Shown here in pieces: positions 22,288 to 26,443 of a stretch of DNA of 26,443 nt. Every line of letters starts with the position of its first letter. The first letter of the stretch is position 1. Below the pieces are notes generated by a model that saw nothing but the letters and a program-made list of their open reading frames with translations, did not search any database and was not told the DNA's origin. A program made the position numbers and the translations under genes. Source of the DNA: an uncultured Collinsella sp. (GTDB lineage: Bacteria > Actinomycetota > Coriobacteriia > Coriobacteriales > Coriobacteriaceae); the NCBI GenBank assembly GCA_900541475.1, contig UQJV01000028.1, forward strand, positions 1 through 26,443. The letters are read 5' to 3'.

Positions 22288-24300
22288 GTGACGTACGACA
22301 CGGACATGAATATCATCGCGTTGTCTCCCTTTGAACCAAACGCCATGTTTGCGACCACCGAAGACCCCGATGCCATTCGCCGCTTTACCACCCTGTTGGA
22401 TTGCGGAGCAGTCGGCGGAGGCTCCCACCATCTTCGCAAGGTCGCCAACACCGAGGGCGAGACCTTTGCGCTCAAGACGCTTTGGCCCCTCAGCAGTTGT
22501 GAGGAAAACGGCCCCGCCATCACCCCTTCAGACATCAAGACGCTTACCGAGGAGTATCGCAATCTTGCAGCCGTCTCACTGTTGGGCGGCTTTCCCAAAA
22601 CCTATGGCTACGGTTATACCGGCAACACGCCGGTCATCCTTATGGAGTGGATTGAGGGCCTGCCCCTTCGCGATGCCGCGGCAGAGCTAACCGACCCCGC
22701 CGATTGCGGCCACATTCCCGCAAACACCGTCGCCGCAATCGGAAAACGCCTGGGAGAGATTCTCCTGGGTGCCCAAAAGCTCGATGCGCCGTTTGTGCAC
22801 CGTGATATCTCCTTGCGCAATATCATCATTCGCACAACGCGCCGGCCCCTTGCCCAGCAGATTGCACACTGCAGTTTTGACCTTTGCCTGGTCGATCTGG
22901 GCAGCTCGAGCATCAAGCGCTCGGACCCCTCGTTCACCATGTCGACTGGCATATGGCGCAACGGCACCCCCGAGTTCGCCCCGCCCGAGATGCTCTCCAA
23001 CGATATCCCCGAGCTGGCGCCGCTTCGCACGTCGCCCAGCATCGATACATATGAGCTCTGCAGCGTGCTCTACACGCTCTATGCCGGTCACACGCCATAT
23101 CGCCTAAACGAGCATATGGACCAGTCTCCCTACCTGTATAAGATCGAGCACGAGCCCGAGCCGCTCGAGGCGCGCTTACCCGGCGACCAAAAGCTCATCG
23201 ATGTCATTATGAGCGGCATCCATAACGAGCAGTCCCAGCGCGCGCCGCTGTCTACGATTGTCGGCAAGCTCGATGCCTGGATTAAAGACATCGATTTTGA
23301 GCCGCGCACGCCGCTGCCCGCCCCGATCGACTTTAGCCAGCAACCGAAGCCTTCCGGCTCCGACAAGGCTCAGACGCGTCACCCGGTCATCTCGCGTCGC
23401 GCTGTGCTCGCGCTCGGCGGCGTCTGCGTTGCCGGCATCGCAGCTTCTGCCCTTGCCACGGGGTGCTGGGGGCTCATCGACCTGGCGCACGGCATCAAGC
23501 CGTCACTCGACGATTACACCTGGGAAGAACTCGCCCTGATCTCCCGCAAAATCCAAGAGACATCTACCAACAAAAAGGCGCTCGAGATTGCCGAAACCTA
23601 CCACCTGGTAAACAGCAAGCAGTCGCTCGAAAACGAGAACACCAAAACCGTCAGGCTTTCCGACGGGATCACCAAGGCACAAGTCCAGATCGTGGGCTTT
23701 AAGGCAGACACGCTCACCGATGACGGCCTCCCCGCGGGCATCACCTTTATGTTCCGTACCCCCATCGCCATGCGCGCCGTAAATGACAGCGCCGCTACGG
23801 GCGGTTGGGAACAATCGTCGCTTCGCGAATGGTTGGCGGACAAGGGCATGGCTACGCTGCCCGACGATCTCCGTAATCAGATCCGCCCGGTGCGAAAGCT
23901 TACCAACAACACCGGCGCCACTAAAGACGTCTCCAGCATCACCGTCACCGACGACATGCTCTGGCTGCCGTCCATGAGCGAGCTGTGCGGCTACCAAGCG
24001 CCCGAAACGTTCGCAGAAGGCTGCGAGTACCTTTCTGGCCTCTACAGCGGAGAAGGCGAGCAGTACCAGCTCTATCGCGAGCAGAGTGTGAGCGGTCTGA
24101 CCACCAATGATGCGATGATCCGCACCGTCGCCGGCCAAAAGATCTGCTACTGGGAGCGCACCCCCAGCGCCGACTGCAGCGAGGGCGCCGACTCGACGTA
24201 CTTTAACCGCGTTGGAAAAGACGGCGACGTGTTTAGCTGGGCAACGCCCGGAAACAAACCGGACCAAATGACCTATGTCCTGCCCGGCTTTTGCATCTAA
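22288..24300 (+). CDS. Membrane-anchored Ser/Thr protein kinase with DUF6273-like extracytoplasmic domain
   Basis: 670 residues. The kinase domain covers about 35-335: Gly-loop GAVGGGSH (40-47), ATP-binding Lys63 in FALKTLW, HRDISLRN with catalytic Asp173 and Asn178, a metal-binding Asp203 in VDLGSS (DLG in place of DFG), NGTPEFAPPE at the P+1 loop, and DTYELCSVLYTLYAG. A proline-rich linker leads to one membrane helix (about 373-394, after the basic SRR), so the remaining 275 residues should be outside. That part contains a segment resembling DUF6273 (GGWEQSSLREWLADKGM, then LPDDLRNQIRPVRKLTNN and MLWLPSMSELCGY); identification from memory. It probably senses an external cue and phosphorylates cytoplasmic proteins, the adjacent FHA proteins being prime partners. 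GTG start with AAAGGA eight bases upstream. No PASTA repeats, unlike PknB. Confidence 0.85.
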   Translation: MTYDTDMNIIALSPFEPNAMFATTEDPDAIRRFTTLLDCGAVGGGSHHLRKVANTEGETFALKTLWPLSSCEENGPAITPSDIKTLTEEYRNLAAVSLLGGFPKTYGYGYTGNTPVILMEWIEGLPLRDAAAELTDPADCGHIPANTVAAIGKRLGEILLGAQKLDAPFVHRDISLRNIIIRTTRRPLAQQIAHCSFDLCLVDLGSSSIKRSDPSFTMSTGIWRNGTPEFAPPEMLSNDIPELAPLRTSPSIDTYELCSVLYTLYAGHTPYRLNEHMDQSPYLYKIEHEPEPLEARLPGDQKLIDVIMSGIHNEQSQRAPLSTIVGKLDAWIKDIDFEPRTPLPAPIDFSQQPKPSGSDKAQTRHPVISRRAVLALGGVCVAGIAASALATGCWGLIDLAHGIKPSLDDYTWEELALISRKIQETSTNKKALEIAETYHLVNSKQSLENENTKTVRLSDGITKAQVQIVGFKADTLTDDGLPAGITFMFRTPIAMRAVNDSAATGGWEQSSLREWLADKGMATLPDDLRNQIRPVRKLTNNTGATKDVSSITVTDDMLWLPSMSELCGYQAPETFAEGCEYLSGLYSGEGEQYQLYREQSVSGLTTNDAMIRTVAGQKICYWERTPSADCSEGADSTYFNRVGKDGDVFSWATPGNKPDQMTYVLPGFCI

Positions 24301-24335
24301 CACCTTCCCCGGATACCAGAAAGGAGCCTCGCATC

Positions 24336-25325
24336 ATGCGTGCGGAAACACCTTCCGAAGTGCTCTTTGATTTCCTTAAGTGCGACCTGCAGATCAATAA
24401 TCGCGAAGCGGCGCGCATCTTGATTTCGGACAAGCCGATGGGCTCCAAACCGGCCCCACGGTTTCGCATTGCCGAAAAGACGTTTCTATCGCGACGCGTA
24501 GTGCACGTCGTTCCGGGTACCGACAAGATCGACCCCGAGATGTTTGCCGATTTTTCGCAGAGCGTCCAGAACTTGGCCGCCGCTGTAAAAATCGGCAGCG
24601 GCAGCAGTCCAGCTGCCGCCAACGCTCGCCAGCAAGCCATAGCGACCCGCACCCTTGAGCGTATGGCAAAATCGCTCGATTACTGGGGGCTCGATGCCTC
24701 CATCCTGCGCAATATCTTTGACCGCATCGCCGTCACGCCGGGCCTCAAGCAAAGCGACCGGCGGCTTTTGGAGCTCCTTGCGCTAACGGTCTGCGGATGC
24801 CTGGCCGATCCCAATGCCGCCGCCTCCGAGGTCAAGGACTTTGCCATAACGCGACTATCCCAGACCTTTGGCACACTCGAGACCGCCGAGGCCGTCCAGG
24901 TGCAGGATACCAACCACAAGGTCAACGAGCCTCCTGCAAAACTGGGGCTGCTCAGGCTTGCGAAAGACGGCTCGGCCTTGCCGCCGATCTATCCCTTGAG
25001 CCTCGATCCCGAGGGCACGGTTTTAGGCTCGTTCGCACACGACAGAAACAGTATCACCAACGTGGGTCCCGATGTATCCCGCCGGCACCTGCGCGTGGCG
25101 TTTTCCAACGACGCATGGCTCGCAAGCGGCCTTCATTCCACTAATGGAACGGTGTTGGTGACACGCAACGGCGCAACCACCGTTATCGAAAAGCCACGCT
25201 CGCTGCGCACCGCCGATGACGAGGACAAGCAGATTCCCATCCACGACGGCGACCTGCTCAAGCTGGGCTCCTCGACCGAATTTTTGGTGCTGAAGATCTC
25301 CTCAAACGTACGCGCGCTGGCCTAG
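24336..25325 (+). CDS. FHA-domain protein (FHA2)
   Basis: 329 residues. The N-terminal 190 residues are of no family I recognise, are predicted helical, and are shared with FHA1. The C-terminal FHA domain (about 225-320) has GTVLGSFAHDRNSIT, the phosphothreonine-binding SRRH (247-250), and STNGT (267-271). FHA domains bind phosphothreonine, so a role as substrate or adaptor of the kinase 35 bases upstream is likely. GAAAGGAG lies nine bases before the ATG; an upstream in-frame ATG (24291) overlaps the kinase and lacks a site. Predicted cytoplasmic, no signal peptide. The last gene of the module before the insertion element. Confidence 0.85.
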   Translation: MRAETPSEVLFDFLKCDLQINNREAARILISDKPMGSKPAPRFRIAEKTFLSRRVVHVVPGTDKIDPEMFADFSQSVQNLAAAVKIGSGSSPAAANARQQAIATRTLERMAKSLDYWGLDASILRNIFDRIAVTPGLKQSDRRLLELLALTVCGCLADPNAAASEVKDFAITRLSQTFGTLETAEAVQVQDTNHKVNEPPAKLGLLRLAKDGSALPPIYPLSLDPEGTVLGSFAHDRNSITNVGPDVSRRHLRVAFSNDAWLASGLHSTNGTVLVTRNGATTVIEKPRSLRTADDEDKQIPIHDGDLLKLGSSTEFLVLKISSNVRALA

Positions 25326-25368
25326 GGCCGAGCTCGCCCAACAAGAATCAACGCAAAAGAGGCTTATA

Positions 25369-26401
25369 GGACAAAATGTGTGTCCCGATAGAACATCCGT
25401 TTCCATCCATTAATCCAGCCAGAACGGGTACGGGTCCCTGTGGTGGAGGTCCTCCCACACGGCCCTGTCGCCCCACTCCGGCCCTCCGTCGTCACGCGAC
25501 GGCGAGGCGGAGTAGACGCTGAACAGGAAGTCGATGTCCGCGTCGGTCGGCATCGTGGCGAGCTTCTCGCGCGCCGTCCTCGCGTCCCCCGAGTGCGCGT
25601 GGCACCACCAGAACACCGCCTTCACGCGCTTGACCGACGTCAGCCCCCGGTGGTTGCGCAGGACGGCCCTCAGCTGCGAGTTCACCCCCCCTCGATCATG
25701 TTGTTGGTCGACGGCAGCGGGCCGGCCTTGGCCAGGGCGGGGTCGAGGTAGGTGAACAGCGTCCCCGCCGACACCAGCGAAGACAGCGACGAGCGCGCCC
25801 GCCTCAGCCTCTCGTGGGTGTAGACCCTCCTGCCGTCCACCACGGTCCTGTCCTCCAGGAAGTCGGCCCAGAACCCGCACCAGTCGAGGTAGCGCTCGAC
25901 CCAGAGCTCGGCCTGGCGCAGCGTCTCGATGGCCATGAGGTCGCGCGCGATGAGGTAGAGCTCGCGCCCCGCCTGGAGCTTCGGCCGCGTCGTCGTGTAG
26001 CGCTTGACCTGCGAGAAGGCGTGGAAGGTGCACCTCTGGACCCTGGTGCGCGGCCAGGTCTCGCGCACGGCCTTGGCGAACCCGCTCCCGCCGTCGGTGA
26101 CGACCACCTCGGGCGCCGGGATCGGCGACATGAGGGCCGACCACGCCCTCGAGTTCTCCGACCTCGCCATGTACCAGGAGACCACCCTCTCGCCGCTGCA
26201 GCATATGAGCACCACGAGGTCGCGCGCGACCCAGATCCCGTCGACGTAGAGCACGCGGTGCAGCTCGCCGTCGGGGACGGGCATGGGCCAGACCTCCCAG
26301 AACTCGGTCGTCCTGCGCCTGAAGGAGCGCCCGCCGCCCGGCATCGCCGCCTGGGAGTCCTTGGAGAGGAGCCACCCGAGGAACTCGTTGTTAGCGTCAA
26401 T
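25369..26401 (-). mobile_element. Remnant of an IS1249/IS256-like insertion sequence
   Basis: The 3' boundary is set by a terminal-repeat-like GGACAAAATGTGTGTCCCGA beginning at about 25369, 44 bases past FHA2 and 41 bases before the transposase stop. The other end is not seen: the transposase coding similarity stops near 26400 and unrelated sequence runs to the window end. No matching inverted repeat or target duplication could be identified within the window. Confidence 0.6.
25410..26401 (-). pseudogene. Transposase, IS1249/IS256-like, truncated and frameshifted
   Basis: Two frames make up one transposase. The first (about 26401 to 25682) holds the DDE core: the first Asp in YVDGIW, the second in VVTDGGSGFAKAV, CTFHAFSQVKRY, and the catalytic Glu in STNNMIEGG. 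It stops with TGA straight after that Glu. The second frame (to 25410) continues VNSQLRAVLRNHRGL through VKAVFWWCHAHSG to the end. The break is at a run of seven C on the plus strand (25685-25691); one more base would rejoin them. The N-terminal zinc-ribbon region of the family is missing: an in-frame stop (26402-26404) precedes DANNEFLGWLLSKDSQ. The remnant is therefore probably inactive, unless -1 slippage on the G run is used and the 5' part lies elsewhere. Confidence 0.8.
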
Positions 26402-26443
26402 CTATTTTTCACCAGTTTCGCTAAACAGGCGCGCCGTTCGCGC

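Noticed and set aside
1..26443. tRNA, rRNA, CRISPR arrays or riboswitches
   Set aside because: None recognised on either strand by reading; the repeats found are inverted or paired, not regularly spaced arrays.

Overview
The window is high-GC actinobacterial DNA. The protein set points to a gut Coriobacteriia species, most likely Collinsella: many mannose-family PTS and sugar-isomerase (SIS) genes, GntR/UTRA regulators, an IS1249/IS256-like transposase, and intergenic palindromic repeats. The genus call is from recognition, not from a search.

Layout. Positions 54-15165 form a carbohydrate-scavenging region. Three SIS proteins of the FrlB/FraB/GfrF type (deglycases of phosphorylated Amadori compounds such as fructoselysine-6-P) lie at 54-1022, 7266-8249 and 12647-13639. 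Three GntR/UTRA repressors lie at 1167-1922, 4174-4893 and 13845-14567. A mannose-family PTS (EIIAB, EIIC, EIID; 8449-11050) is read directly into the second SIS gene and ends at a clear terminator, giving a Gfr-like operon: the PTS imports and phosphorylates the glycated amino acid, and the SIS enzyme splits it to glucose-6-P plus free amino acid. An EamA transporter (11233-12315) lies downstream of the third SIS gene. Interspersed are recQ (two bases upstream of the first GntR gene), a YitT-family membrane protein and a HAD phosphatase. Operator-like repeats are visible for two of the regulators: GTTCTAT direct repeats before SIS1, and CATACAAGTTA(C/G)ATACA between SIS3 and its divergent GntR gene.

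Positions 14575-20864 hold ordinary genes on the minus strand: a GNAT acetyltransferase, a threonine-aldolase-family PLP enzyme, a PAP2 phosphatase and mfd. The mfd leader carries a terminator-like hairpin.

Positions 21127-25325 hold a signalling module on the plus strand: an FHA protein gene broken by a single-base frameshift, a membrane-anchored Ser/Thr kinase with an extracytoplasmic domain resembling DUF6273, and a second FHA protein paralogous to the first. A homopolymeric G10 tract sits just before the first FHA start codon. The module is followed by an IS1249-like transposase that lacks its N-terminus and is frameshifted right after the catalytic Glu (25410-26401). The FHA-kinase-FHA module and the three-deglycase/three-repressor arrangement are the most promising candidates for undescribed biology. 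Both frameshifts are apparent one-base losses in C/G runs, so assembly error must be excluded first.
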